Assembly (NCBI GenBank): GCA_025965895.1
Contig: JAOPWC010000160.1
Coordinates: 1-64,000 of the forward strand
Source of the DNA: Mycobacterium sp.
GTDB lineage: Bacteria; Actinomycetota; Actinomycetes; Mycobacteriales; Mycobacteriaceae
Length of the DNA: 64,000 bases
Reading direction: 5' to 3'
Shown here: in pieces, positions 33,863 to 42,010 of the stretch
Numbering within the stretch: the stretch's first letter is position 1
How the letters are laid out: each line of letters opens with the position of its first letter
The notes under the pieces: generated by a model
What the model was told of the DNA's origin: nothing
Seen by the model: the letters and a program-made list of their open reading frames with translations, nothing else
Databases searched by the model: none
Position numbers and translations under genes: made by a program

Positions 33863-34030
33863 ATGGGCCGCGGCCGGGCGAAGGCGAAGCAGACGAAGGT
33901 TGCCCGGGAGCTGAAGTACAGCTCCCCGCAGACCGATTTCGAACGGCTCCAACGCGAGCTGTCCGGCACCGACCCCGTAGATTCTGCCGACAGCGAGGAG
34001 TGGGACGCCGAGGACGACCGGCGGCGCTAG
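33863..34030 (+). CDS. DUF3073 small basic protein
   Basis: 55 residues: MGRGRAKAKQTKVARELKYS, then SPQTDFERLQRELSG, and an acidic tail EEWDAEDDRRR. This is the actinobacterial DUF3073 family: basic N-terminus, acidic C-terminus, no known function. The start is fixed by GAGGGGG directly upstream. A 12-bp perfect inverted repeat GGGGGTTCCCCC (33851-33862) overlaps that ribosome-binding site and touches the ATG, hinting at translational control. It converges with purM. Confidence 0.88.
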   Translation: MGRGRAKAKQTKVARELKYSSPQTDFERLQRELSGTDPVDSADSEEWDAEDDRRR

Positions 34031-34048
34031 TCTCCCGTAAGACGCTCG

Positions 34049-34069
34049 CCCCGATCCTCAGAATCGGGG
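34049..34069. terminator. Short hairpin between DUF3073 and purM
   Basis: CCCCGAT (34049-34055) and ATCGGGG (34063-34069) form a 7-bp stem with a 7-base loop at the ends of two convergent genes; it includes the purM stop. No T-tract, so efficiency is uncertain. Confidence 0.4.
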
Positions 34070-35131
34070 ATGTAGTCCCACGAGCTCGACGCGGGTGGTG
34101 CTCTTGCCGCCTTTCTTGACGGTGCCGAGCACCCAGCGGTTCAGGTGGCGTGCGGTCAGGATCGCCAGCGCGCGGTCGGTGTCCTCCGGGCTGACGATGG
34201 CCACCATGCCGACGCCCATGTTGAACGTCTTCTCCATCTCGGCGCGGTCGACCCGTCCCCGCTGCGCGATCATCGAGAACACCGGGGCGGGAGTCCAGGT
34301 GCCCCGGTCCAGCTCGGCGACCAGACCGTGCGGGATCACGCGCGCCAGGTTGCCGGCCAGCCCGCCACCGGTGACATGGCAGAACGTGCGGACCTGCGTC
34401 TCGGCGGCCAGCGCCAGGCAGTCCTTCGCGTAGATACGGGTGGGCTCGAGCAGCTCCTCGCCGAGCGTGCGGCCGAACTCCTCGACGTGGCCGGCCAGAT
34501 TCATTCGGTCGATGTCCAGGAGCACCTGCCTGGCCAACGAATAGCCGTTGGAGTGCAAACCCGTCGAACCCATCGCGATCACGACATCGCCCGGACGCAC
34601 CCGGTCGGCCCCGAGCACGTCGTCGGCCTCGACGATCCCGACACCCGTTGCGGAGATGTCGTAGGCGTCGGGCGCCATCAGGCCCGGATGTTCGGCGGTC
34701 TCGCCGCCCAGCAGCGCGCAGCCGGCTTGCACGCAGCCTTCGGCGATACCGCCGGCGATAGCAGCGATGCGTTCGGGCACGACACGGCCGACCGCGATGT
34801 AGTCCTGAAGCAGCAGCGGTTCGGCGCCGCAGACGACCAGATCGTCGACGACCATCGCGACGAGATCCAGCCCGATGGTGTCGTGCTTGTCCATCGCCTG
34901 CGCGATCACGACCTTGGTGCCGACACCGTCGGTCGAGGCGGCCAGCATCGGCTCCCGATAGCCACCCTTGAGCGCGAACAGCCCGGCGAAACCCCCGAGT
35001 CCCCCGACGACTTCGGGCCTGCTTGCCTTCTCCGCCAACGGCTTGAGAAGTTCCACTGCCCGATCGCCGGCCTCGATATCCACCCCGGACGAAGCGTATG
35101 AGATGCCGAGTTTGTCGGCTCGCTCGCTCAT
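34058..35131 (-). CDS. purM: Phosphoribosylformylglycinamidine cyclo-ligase PurM
   Basis: 357 residues from ATG 35131 (MSERADKLGISYASSGVDIE). The AIR synthetase fold shows STDGVGTKVVIAQAM, DLVAMVVDDLVVCGAEPL, GCALLGGETAEHPGLM, GSTGLHSNGYSLAR and HVTGGGLAGNLARVIP. It makes 5-aminoimidazole ribotide from FGAM with ATP, the fifth step of purine synthesis. In frame the ORF extends upstream without homology, so the shorter start is used. It lies downstream of purF but is separated by two plus-strand genes. Confidence 0.96.
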   Translation of the reverse strand: MSERADKLGISYASSGVDIEAGDRAVELLKPLAEKASRPEVVGGLGGFAGLFALKGGYREPMLAASTDGVGTKVVIAQAMDKHDTIGLDLVAMVVDDLVVCGAEPLLLQDYIAVGRVVPERIAAIAGGIAEGCVQAGCALLGGETAEHPGLMAPDAYDISATGVGIVEADDVLGADRVRPGDVVIAMGSTGLHSNGYSLARQVLLDIDRMNLAGHVEEFGRTLGEELLEPTRIYAKDCLALAAETQVRTFCHVTGGGLAGNLARVIPHGLVAELDRGTWTPAPVFSMIAQRGRVDRAEMEKTFNMGVGMVAIVSPEDTDRALAILTARHLNRWVLGTVKKGGKSTTRVELVGLHPRF

Positions 35132-35150
35132 CGCATGTAAGGCTACCGGT

Positions 35151-35582
35151 ATGTGCCGCAAGCGAGGTGTCTTGCTGATCGCGGCCGTCGTCATGGCCGC
35201 GGTCGGTGTGCCGGCGACCGCCGCCGCCACCGCGCCGACCGGTGTCGACGGCAACGTCATGTGGCGAAAATCAGCCGATGGCAGCGACTACCTGTTCCGG
35301 CAGATCACGATCGCCCCGGGCGGCAGCACCGGCTGGCATTGGCACAACGCGCGGCTCTACGGAGTGATCAAAGAGGGCACGCTTACGCACAACATGGCCG
35401 ATTGTTCGGTCGACGGGGTGTATGCGACCGGCGACGGCATTGTCGAACCCAGCGGCCCCGACCACGTGCACATCGGTCGCAACCTCGGCAGTACCCCGCT
35501 GGTGATGCAGGTCCTCTACGTCCTTCCTGCCGGCGGCGCGCTGTCCGAGGACGCACCGGATCCGGGTTGCGGTTTCGCCTGA
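35151..35582 (+). CDS. Exported cupin-domain protein
   Basis: 143 residues from ATG 35151. A signal peptide (KRGVLLIAAVVMAAVGVPATAAA) precedes a single cupin: APGGSTGWHWHNARLYGVIKEGTL, then PDHVHIGRN and a C-terminal Cys-containing end. The HxH plus later His residues suggest a metal-binding beta-barrel. It is transcribed away from purM with only a 19-bp spacer, so the promoters must overlap. Enzymatic role is unknown. Confidence 0.82.
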   Translation: MCRKRGVLLIAAVVMAAVGVPATAAATAPTGVDGNVMWRKSADGSDYLFRQITIAPGGSTGWHWHNARLYGVIKEGTLTHNMADCSVDGVYATGDGIVEPSGPDHVHIGRNLGSTPLVMQVLYVLPAGGALSEDAPDPGCGFA

Positions 35583-35658
35583 GCCCGGTCCGGCAATCCA
35601 CGGCCGGCACGGTTCCGAATAGCTCGAAAGAATGCGATGAAGGGGAGGCGACCGCGAT

Positions 35659-37041
35659 ATGCGCTGCTTGGTGACCGGGGCGACCGGGTATGTCGGCGGA
35701 CGCCTGGTGCCGCGGCTGCTGGACCGCGGCTATGACGTTCGCGCGATGGCGAGAAACCCGGACAAGCTGGCCGGCGTGCCCTGGCACGACCGCAATGAGC
35801 CGCTCGCGCGAAGACCAGAGGGCACAGCGGAAGTCGTTCGGGGCGACCTGGATGACCCCGACTCGTTGACCGCGGCGTTCGAAGGCGTGGACGTCGTCTA
35901 CTACCTCGTGCACTCGATGGGCACCTCCAAAGACTTCGCCGCCGAGGAGCGCCGCTCGGCGATGAACGTCGTCGCCGCCGCCCGCCGTGCCGGGGTGCGC
36001 CGGTTGGTCTACCTCGGTGGGCTGCACCCGTCGGGCACCCGGCTGTCGCCGCACCTGGAATCGCGGACCGCGGTCGGCGACATCCTGCTCAGCTCCGGCA
36101 TCGAAACCCTCGTGCTCCAGGCAGGCGTGATCACCGGGTCGGGGTCGGCGTCGTTTGAGATGATCCGGCATCTCACCGATCGGCTGCCCGCGATGACGAC
36201 GCCGAAGTGGGTGCACAACAAGATTCAGCCGATCGCGATCCGCGACGTGATGCACTACCTGGTCGAGGCAGCCGCCGCGAAGGTGCCCGAGTCACGCACA
36301 TGGGACATCGGCGGCCCGGACGTGTTCGAGTACGGCGAGATGATGCAGATCTACGCCGAGCTGGCCGGGCTCAGGCAGCGGTTCATCGTTGTGCTGCCGT
36401 TCCTGACGCCGGCGATCGCGAGCTGGTGGGTCGGCCTGGTGACCCCTATCCCGTCGGGGCTGGCGCGCCCGCTCGTCGAATCGCTGCACTGCGACGCCGT
36501 GATGGCCGACCACGACGTCGACACCGTGATCCCGCCGCCGCAGGGCGGGTTGACCGGTTACCGGGAGGCGGTCAACCTGGCGCTGGACCGCATCGCGCAC
36601 GGTCAGGTCGAGAGGTCGTGGTCCAGCGCCTCACCGCAGGGGGCGCCGTCCGACCCGCTGCCCAGCGACCCCAAATGGGCCGGTGAGATCGTTTACACGC
36701 TCAATCGGTCCGCGTGGGCGCCCGCAACGCCGGAGGAATTGTGGAAGGTGATAGATGCCAGCCCCGTTCAGGACCGCTCGCGGGTGGAGACGCGCGAGCC
36801 CTGCCAGTTGCTGCGGCTGCGCCACCGGCGTCGCGCCCCGGGGAGCGAGTGGCTTCAGATGCGTGTCAGCCCGGTGGCGGGCCGGGGAAGCCGCTACGAC
36901 CAGCGGGCGATCTTCTACCCCCGGGGGATGGCGGGCCGGCTGTACTGGTACGGCGGTCTCCCGATCCACCGCCGCAGGTTCCGCACCACATTCGCGGAAG
37001 TGGTCGCGGGCGGCCGCAACGGCGATCCGCTGCGGCGATAA
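35659..37041 (+). CDS. NAD(P)-binding SDR/NmrA-like protein fused to a DUF2867 domain
   Basis: 460 residues. The N-terminal Rossmann domain (MRCLVTGATGYVGGRLVPRL) has GATGYVGG and then NPDKLAGVPW and DVVYYLVHSMG, an atypical SDR/NmrA type. From about residue 320 a DUF2867-type ligand domain follows (WKVIDASPVQDRSRVETREP, then YDQRAIFYPRGMAGRLYWYG). GGGGAGG at 35642 sets the start. The fusion is known in actinobacteria, function unassigned. The stop is inside a bidirectional terminator-like hairpin. Confidence 0.85.
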   Translation: MRCLVTGATGYVGGRLVPRLLDRGYDVRAMARNPDKLAGVPWHDRNEPLARRPEGTAEVVRGDLDDPDSLTAAFEGVDVVYYLVHSMGTSKDFAAEERRSAMNVVAAARRAGVRRLVYLGGLHPSGTRLSPHLESRTAVGDILLSSGIETLVLQAGVITGSGSASFEMIRHLTDRLPAMTTPKWVHNKIQPIAIRDVMHYLVEAAAAKVPESRTWDIGGPDVFEYGEMMQIYAELAGLRQRFIVVLPFLTPAIASWWVGLVTPIPSGLARPLVESLHCDAVMADHDVDTVIPPPQGGLTGYREAVNLALDRIAHGQVERSWSSASPQGAPSDPLPSDPKWAGEIVYTLNRSAWAPATPEELWKVIDASPVQDRSRVETREPCQLLRLRHRRRAPGSEWLQMRVSPVAGRGSRYDQRAIFYPRGMAGRLYWYGGLPIHRRRFRTTFAEVVAGGRNGDPLRR

Positions 37042-37070
37042 GAAGTGATATCGCTGCGCTATCACTTCTT
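37040..37070. terminator. Bidirectional intrinsic terminator candidate
   Basis: AAGAAGTGATA (37040-37050) and TATCACTTCTT (37060-37070) are perfect 11-bp arms with a 9-base loop, between the SDR gene stop and the convergent purF stop at 37093. Both ends carry short A/T runs, so it can work in either direction. It is A/T-rich compared with its surroundings. Confidence 0.7.
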
Positions 37071-37092
37071 CAACGCGCGGCGTGCTGCTGTG

Positions 37093-38655
37093 CTAGGGCC
37101 GGCGCAGCGCCGAGACGTTGCCGTTGCCGTTGCCGTTGCCGGCCTGAACCGGAATGCTGGAGCGGGCCGCAGTGGCCAGCATCTCCTCGATGACGTTCTT
37201 GCCCAGCGCCGTCTCGCCGGGCAGCTCGATCGGATACTTACCGTCGAAGCAGGCGGTGCACAGCCGCGTGGCCGGCTGCTCGGTGGCCGCGATCATGCCC
37301 TGCTGGGAGATGTAGCCCAGGCTGTCGGCCCCGATCGCGTGCCGGACCGCCTCGAGCATTTCGTCCTCGGTCTCGACGGCGTTGGCGATCAGCTCGGCGG
37401 GCGTTGCGAAATCGATGCCGTAGAAGCACGGCCACTTCACCGGCGGCGACGCGATCCGCACGTGCACCTCGACGACACCGGCCTCGCGCAGCATCCGGAT
37501 CAGCGCGCGCTGGGTGTTGCCCCGAACGATCGAGTCGTCGACGACGATGAGGCGCTTGCCGCGGATCACCTCCCGCAGCGGGTTGAGCTTGAGCCGGATG
37601 CCGAGCTGGCGGATGGTTTGTGACGGCTGGATGAAGGTGCGTCCGACGTAGGCGTTCTTCGTCAGGCCCTGCCCGTACGGGATGCCCGACTCCTGGGCGT
37701 ACCCGACGGCCGCCGGTGTGCCGGATTCGGGCACACCGATCACCAGGTCAGCATCGACGGGCCGTTCGCGGGCCAGCCGGCGACCGATGTCCACCCTGGT
37801 TTTGTGCACCGACCGGCCGGCGATGGTGCTGTCCGGGCGCGCGAGGTAGACGTATTCGAAGACGCAGCCCTTCGGCGTCGGCGGCGCGAAGCGAGTGGAC
37901 CGGACGCCGTCGGCGTCGATGGCGAGGAGCTCGCCTGGCTCGATGTCGCGGACGAACGAGGCACCGACGATGTCGAGAGCTGCCGTTTCGGATGCCACCA
38001 CCCAGCCGCGGTCGAGCCGGCCGAGCGACAGCGGCCGCACGCCATGCGGGTCACGGGCCGCGTAAAGCGTGTTCTCGTCCATGAATGTCAGGCAGAACGC
38101 GCCGCGGACGGTGGGCAGCAGCTCCAACGCCGCCTGCTCGAGCGTGGCGTCGGCCGCGCCGTGAGCCAGCAGCGCGCCGAGAATGTCGGAGTCGGTGGTC
38201 GCGGCGGCGGGGCCGCGGGTGTGGATCAGACCGAGTTCGCGAGCACGGGCCGCCAGCTCGGTGGTGTTGACGAGGTTGCCGTTGTGGCCGAGGGCCACAC
38301 CCGTGCCCGCGGCGGTGTTGCGGAACACCGGTTGGGCGTTCTCCCAGGTGGTGGAGCCGGTGGTCGAGTAGCGACAGTGCCCGATCGCCACGTGACCTTC
38401 CATCGCGGCGAGTGTCTGCTCGTCGAACACCTGACTGACCAGGCCGAGGTCTTTGAACACCAGCACCTGCGAGCCGTCGGCGACGGCGATACCGGCGGCC
38501 TCCTGCCCACGGTGCTGCAGCGCGTAGAGGCCGTAGTAGGTGAGCTTGGCGACTTCCTCGCCGGGAGCCCAGACGCCGAACACACCGCACTCTTCTCTCG
38601 GCGGTTCCAGCGATGATGCGCCTACTCGATCGAGGTCGTCGGTCTGGCCGGTCAC
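37093..38655 (-). CDS. purF: Amidophosphoribosyltransferase PurF
   Basis: 520 residues from GTG 38655 with GGGAG upstream. A propeptide of about 22 residues precedes EECGVFGVWA, where Cys23 becomes the N-terminal nucleophile after processing. The glutaminase (YALQHRGQEAAGIAV, GHNGNLVNT) and phosphoribosyltransferase (RLIVVDDSIVRGNTQ) domains are complete. A Cys cluster for an iron-sulfur centre is suggested by RLCTACFDGKYP near the end. First committed step of purine synthesis. Confidence 0.96.
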   Translation of the reverse strand: MTGQTDDLDRVGASSLEPPREECGVFGVWAPGEEVAKLTYYGLYALQHRGQEAAGIAVADGSQVLVFKDLGLVSQVFDEQTLAAMEGHVAIGHCRYSTTGSTTWENAQPVFRNTAAGTGVALGHNGNLVNTTELAARARELGLIHTRGPAAATTDSDILGALLAHGAADATLEQAALELLPTVRGAFCLTFMDENTLYAARDPHGVRPLSLGRLDRGWVVASETAALDIVGASFVRDIEPGELLAIDADGVRSTRFAPPTPKGCVFEYVYLARPDSTIAGRSVHKTRVDIGRRLARERPVDADLVIGVPESGTPAAVGYAQESGIPYGQGLTKNAYVGRTFIQPSQTIRQLGIRLKLNPLREVIRGKRLIVVDDSIVRGNTQRALIRMLREAGVVEVHVRIASPPVKWPCFYGIDFATPAELIANAVETEDEMLEAVRHAIGADSLGYISQQGMIAATEQPATRLCTACFDGKYPIELPGETALGKNVIEEMLATAARSSIPVQAGNGNGNGNVSALRRP

Positions 38656-38786
38656 GGTATGGCTGCTCCCAGGGGCACGGTGGGTGACGTCACCGAGTCT
38701 ACGGTGATCACGATGGAATAACGGAATCGCGCGGCAGTGTCGCCGCCCCTTCTTGAAACGGTCGCCCCCGCGAGGACATTCCGCGC

Positions 38787-39179
38787 TCAGCCGTCCACGG
38801 AGACCAGCGGCAGCCACGCCCCCACCTCGGCCGCTCGCGACCCCGACAGCTCCAGCGCGCCCGTGGCGGCCGCGTCGGACACGGACAACAGCCCGGTGGC
38901 CACCAGTAGCCACGTCCTGGCATCCGTTTCGACGACGTTCGGCGGTGTGCCGCGCCGATGTTGAGGGCCCGGGATGCACTGCACGGCGACGAACGGCGGG
39001 ACCCTGACCTCGACGCTGGCGCCCGGCGCCACCGCAGCAAGGGTGCGGGCCGTCAGGCGGACAGCTGCGGCGACAGCGTCCCGGGACGGCGCCTCGCGGT
39101 TCTCGTCACGCAACCACGGCTCGACGGCCGCTACGGCGGCGCGCGTCTGCGCGGGATCGACAGCGCGGCGGGCGGGCAT
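38787..39179 (-). CDS. Sterol-carrier-like conserved protein
   Basis: 130 residues. Core elements VRLTARTLAAVAPGASVEVRV, PPFVAVQCIPGP and HRRGTPPNVVETDARTWLLV fit the bacterial SCP2-like small family found beside purF (Rv0807 equivalent). It has no catalytic signature and no signal peptide. It probably binds a hydrophobic ligand. It is on the same strand upstream of purF with a 131-bp gap. Confidence 0.75.
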   Translation of the reverse strand: MPARRAVDPAQTRAAVAAVEPWLRDENREAPSRDAVAAAVRLTARTLAAVAPGASVEVRVPPFVAVQCIPGPQHRRGTPPNVVETDARTWLLVATGLLSVSDAAATGALELSGSRAAEVGAWLPLVSVDG

Positions 39180-39240
39180 GGCGCGGCGATCCTAACCCGG
39201 CCGTTGACTTCAACCCAACTTGAGGTTTTAGCGTGGCGGC

Positions 39241-39636
39241 ATGATCTTCAAACCGCACGAAACCGCTTACCTGCGCCCTGCTGAGCTTGGACGACTGGCA
39301 ACCGTGCAGCCCAGCGGCAGTCCACAAGTCAGCCCGGTCGGATTCACCTATAACGAGCAGCTGCAGACCATCGACATCAGTGGGTACCGGATGTCACAGA
39401 GCCGGAAATTCCGCAACCTCGCCACCAACAACAAGGTCGCGTTCGTCGTCGACGACATCGCGTCACGCGACCCGTGGCGGGTGCGCTGCCTGGAGATCCG
39501 CGGGACCGCCGAGCAGGCCGCACTGGACCCGCCGATCATCCGGATCACGCCGCAGCGCATCATCAGCTTCGGCATCGACGACACCGACACCGAGCCGCAC
39601 CTGCTCACCCCGGACAAGCGCAACGTCACCGCCTAA
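39241..39636 (+). CDS. PPOX-class F420-dependent oxidoreductase-like protein
   Basis: 131 residues of the split-barrel flavin/deazaflavin fold: RLATVQPSGSPQVSPVGFTY, DISGYRMSQSRKFRNLATN, KVAFVVDDIA and the C-terminal RIISFGIDD. These are typical of the F420-dependent PPOX class abundant in mycobacteria. The substrate is unknown. Its stop overlaps the stop of the convergent CPBP gene by 4 bp. Confidence 0.88.
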   Translation: MIFKPHETAYLRPAELGRLATVQPSGSPQVSPVGFTYNEQLQTIDISGYRMSQSRKFRNLATNNKVAFVVDDIASRDPWRVRCLEIRGTAEQAALDPPIIRITPQRIISFGIDDTDTEPHLLTPDKRNVTA

Positions 39637-40262
39637 CGGCGTCGGCGCAGGGATTGCACGGCCAATGCCGCCACGGCGCCGGACTCGTTGATCGCCAGAT
39701 GCGCCAGCATCGGCGCGGCCAGGCTGCCCGAGCGCTCGAAGAGCCATGCGAGCACCCAGCCGGCGACGCCTGTCGCCAGCACCGTTCCGTTCACCGGCTG
39801 GCCTGTCGCGCGGGCGTCGTAGATGTGCGACAGGCCGAACGCCGCCGCCTGCACCAGCCGTCCCCTGCCCACGCCGAACGCGTCGGCTGCCACGATGCCC
39901 AGCGCCGCCCGGTAGGCCGCCTCCTCTGACCAGACGGAGCCCAGCGGGATCCGCACCCCCAGCCAGATCGCCGGCGGCCCCGGTAGGTCCCGGTCGGCCA
40001 TCGCGGCCCGCACCCGCGCCGACGCGGTCGCCGATGCGACTCCTCCCCCAACCGTCAAGGCGGCCACCAGGCCTGTGCGCAGACCACGCCCCAGCGAGGG
40101 CGGCCGAAGGCCGAGCGGTGCGCGCGTGAGCGCGACCAGCCCGGCCGCCAACCCGGCCTGCACCAGAGGATGCCGGCGCGCCGGTATTTCAAGCCCGGCG
40201 GTCGCGCTCCACCCCACCAGACCGCCGGCCAACACGACGGCACGAAACCCCTTGCCGGGCAT
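39633..40262 (-). CDS. CPBP-family intramembrane protease-like protein
   Basis: 209 residues with several hydrophobic helices. The CPBP/Rce1 motifs are present: EEAAYRAAL (EExxxR), a His in FGLSHIYDA, and HLAINESGA (HxxxN). These should coordinate a metal within the membrane. Start ATG 40262 overlaps the stop of the preceding hydrolase (ATGA), placing it third in a purL-hydrolase-CPBP run. The substrate is unknown. Confidence 0.85.
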   Translation of the reverse strand: MPGKGFRAVVLAGGLVGWSATAGLEIPARRHPLVQAGLAAGLVALTRAPLGLRPPSLGRGLRTGLVAALTVGGGVASATASARVRAAMADRDLPGPPAIWLGVRIPLGSVWSEEAAYRAALGIVAADAFGVGRGRLVQAAAFGLSHIYDARATGQPVNGTVLATGVAGWVLAWLFERSGSLAAPMLAHLAINESGAVAALAVQSLRRRR

Positions 40263-42010
40263 CAGTATTCGGGACCGCCGGAGACCTCGGCCTTATCCAG
40301 TGCGCGGCGTACGCGGTCCGTGTCGGCAGGAGTCCACCCGTCCGGCGGCGCCACCGCGACCCAGCCGTCGAGCGCCCGTTCGCCGTAGTGATGCCCGTGC
40401 CCGACGGGCACCCTGTCCGCATCGGTCAGGTCGGCGCTGACCTGCCAGAACGTGACGATCGGATACCAACGCATCAACGGGGTGCGATCGTGCCCCGGCG
40501 GTTCCCGCAGCCAGTCTGGCCGCTCCAACAACAGATCGGCGGACCACCAGACCACCGGGTCCGACGCGTGCTGCACGAACATCACCCGCGTGCCGTCCCA
40601 CGGCGGCGCCGCAACCGCGGCGATGTCGTCCCCCTGGGAGAACCGCACGGTGCGCCCGTCGTCGTAGCGCGGCTCCACCTCCGGGGTGCCGGGATCGCGG
40701 CGGGCGACCAACGCCCGCCACAGTGGGCTGGCGTTCGGCGGCCCCTCCCACAACACCGCCGAAAAGCCCATCTGCGGTATGTCGGGGAGATAGCCGAACG
40801 CGCCTTGCCCAGCCATCGATCCCAGGCTTTCGCCGTAGAGCATCAGCTTCGGCCTCCGGTCGGGTGGCCGCAGCGCCCAGCGGTCGTGCACCGCGTCGAC
40901 CAACTGCTTACCGGCCTGCAGCGACTTCTGCTGGTCGGCCAAAAACGAGATCCAGCTGGTCAGATAGGAATACTGCATCGCGACCAGTGCGGTGTCGCCG
41001 TTGTACATCGACTCTATCGAGCGCGCCGCTGCCGGATCGACCCAGCCGGTGCCGGTGGTCGGGACGATGACCAGCACCTTGCGGTCGAACGCGTTCGTGC
41101 GCTCGAGTTCACTGCGCAGCACGCTCAGCCGGCCCTCGGCGGTGTCCGCCGTCTGCAGACCGACGTAGACCCGGATCGGCTCCTTGGCCGGCCTGCCGTT
41201 GAGTTGGGTCAGTTCGTCGGCATGGGGCCCGGTGGCGACGAAGTTGCGGCCTTGATATCCAAGCGTCTCCCACGGCGCGAAAGACGTTGGGCTGCCGGAT
41301 CTTTCAGGCTGAGCAGGCTGGCTGATACCGGGTCGGGTGCTCGAATTCTGCGGCTGGAACACCGCGCTTGCCACGGCGAAGAAGCCGCGCATCAGTACGC
41401 CGTTCACCAACGTGACGACCAGCACCACGACGACCGCGGTGCCGATGAACAGTGCCACCTCGTCGTTGACGTGCCAGCGCCTGATCAGATAGCGGGCCAA
41501 CACCTTGATCGCGTCCAGCAGCACCCGGGACACACCGACCAGCACACCGCCGACGACCACGGCGACCACCAGCGTCCGCAGATAACCCGACGTTGACGGG
41601 CCCTGCACGCCCATCACGGCCGACACCCGCCGCTGCCACGCCGCCGCCGGAACCAGCATCAGCACGCTGGCGGCCGCTGACACGCCCACCGTCAGCGCCT
41701 TGGCCCAGTACAGCACCCGCCGATCCGGCGGCCACCAGCGGCGACCGTGCAGCACCAATCGCCGAAACAGCTTGCCGACCGCCACCCCGATGCCGTAACC
41801 GATCGCCGCGTTCACACCCCCGATGAGGCCCTGGAACAACAAGTTGTGCGGCAGCAGCGACGGAGTCAGCGACAGGCAGAACAGCAGCGCGCCGAACGCC
41901 ACGCCGACGAAGTCGAGCCGGACCAGACCCCACGCCCATACCACCAAGGGGTGGCGTTCGGCAGCGTCGGCGACGGGTTCGCCGGTATCGGTGTCGACGG
42001 CACTGGTCAT
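40262..42010 (-). CDS. Membrane alpha/beta-hydrolase (Abhydrolase_9 type)
   Basis: 582 residues. The N-terminal part has about five membrane spans (FVGVAFGALLFCLSLTPSLL, NAAIGYGIGVAVG, LVVAVVVGGVLVGVS, VALFIGTAVVVVLVVTLV). The C-terminal half is a hydrolase with LMLYGESLGSMAGQGAF, a GxSxG variant (GESLG), and a late WYPIVTFWQVSADL, matching the Abhydrolase_9 pair of domains. The ATG overlaps the purL stop, so it is co-translated with purine synthesis though no metabolic link is apparent. Confidence 0.85.
   Translation of the reverse strand: MTSAVDTDTGEPVADAAERHPLVVWAWGLVRLDFVGVAFGALLFCLSLTPSLLPHNLLFQGLIGGVNAAIGYGIGVAVGKLFRRLVLHGRRWWPPDRRVLYWAKALTVGVSAAASVLMLVPAAAWQRRVSAVMGVQGPSTSGYLRTLVVAVVVGGVLVGVSRVLLDAIKVLARYLIRRWHVNDEVALFIGTAVVVVLVVTLVNGVLMRGFFAVASAVFQPQNSSTRPGISQPAQPERSGSPTSFAPWETLGYQGRNFVATGPHADELTQLNGRPAKEPIRVYVGLQTADTAEGRLSVLRSELERTNAFDRKVLVIVPTTGTGWVDPAAARSIESMYNGDTALVAMQYSYLTSWISFLADQQKSLQAGKQLVDAVHDRWALRPPDRRPKLMLYGESLGSMAGQGAFGYLPDIPQMGFSAVLWEGPPNASPLWRALVARRDPGTPEVEPRYDDGRTVRFSQGDDIAAVAAPPWDGTRVMFVQHASDPVVWWSADLLLERPDWLREPPGHDRTPLMRWYPIVTFWQVSADLTDADRVPVGHGHHYGERALDGWVAVAPPDGWTPADTDRVRRALDKAEVSGGPEY

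Noticed and set aside
36714..37193. Plus-strand frame across the SDR gene end into purF
   Set aside because: Low-complexity translation spanning a terminator-like hairpin, no ribosome-binding site.
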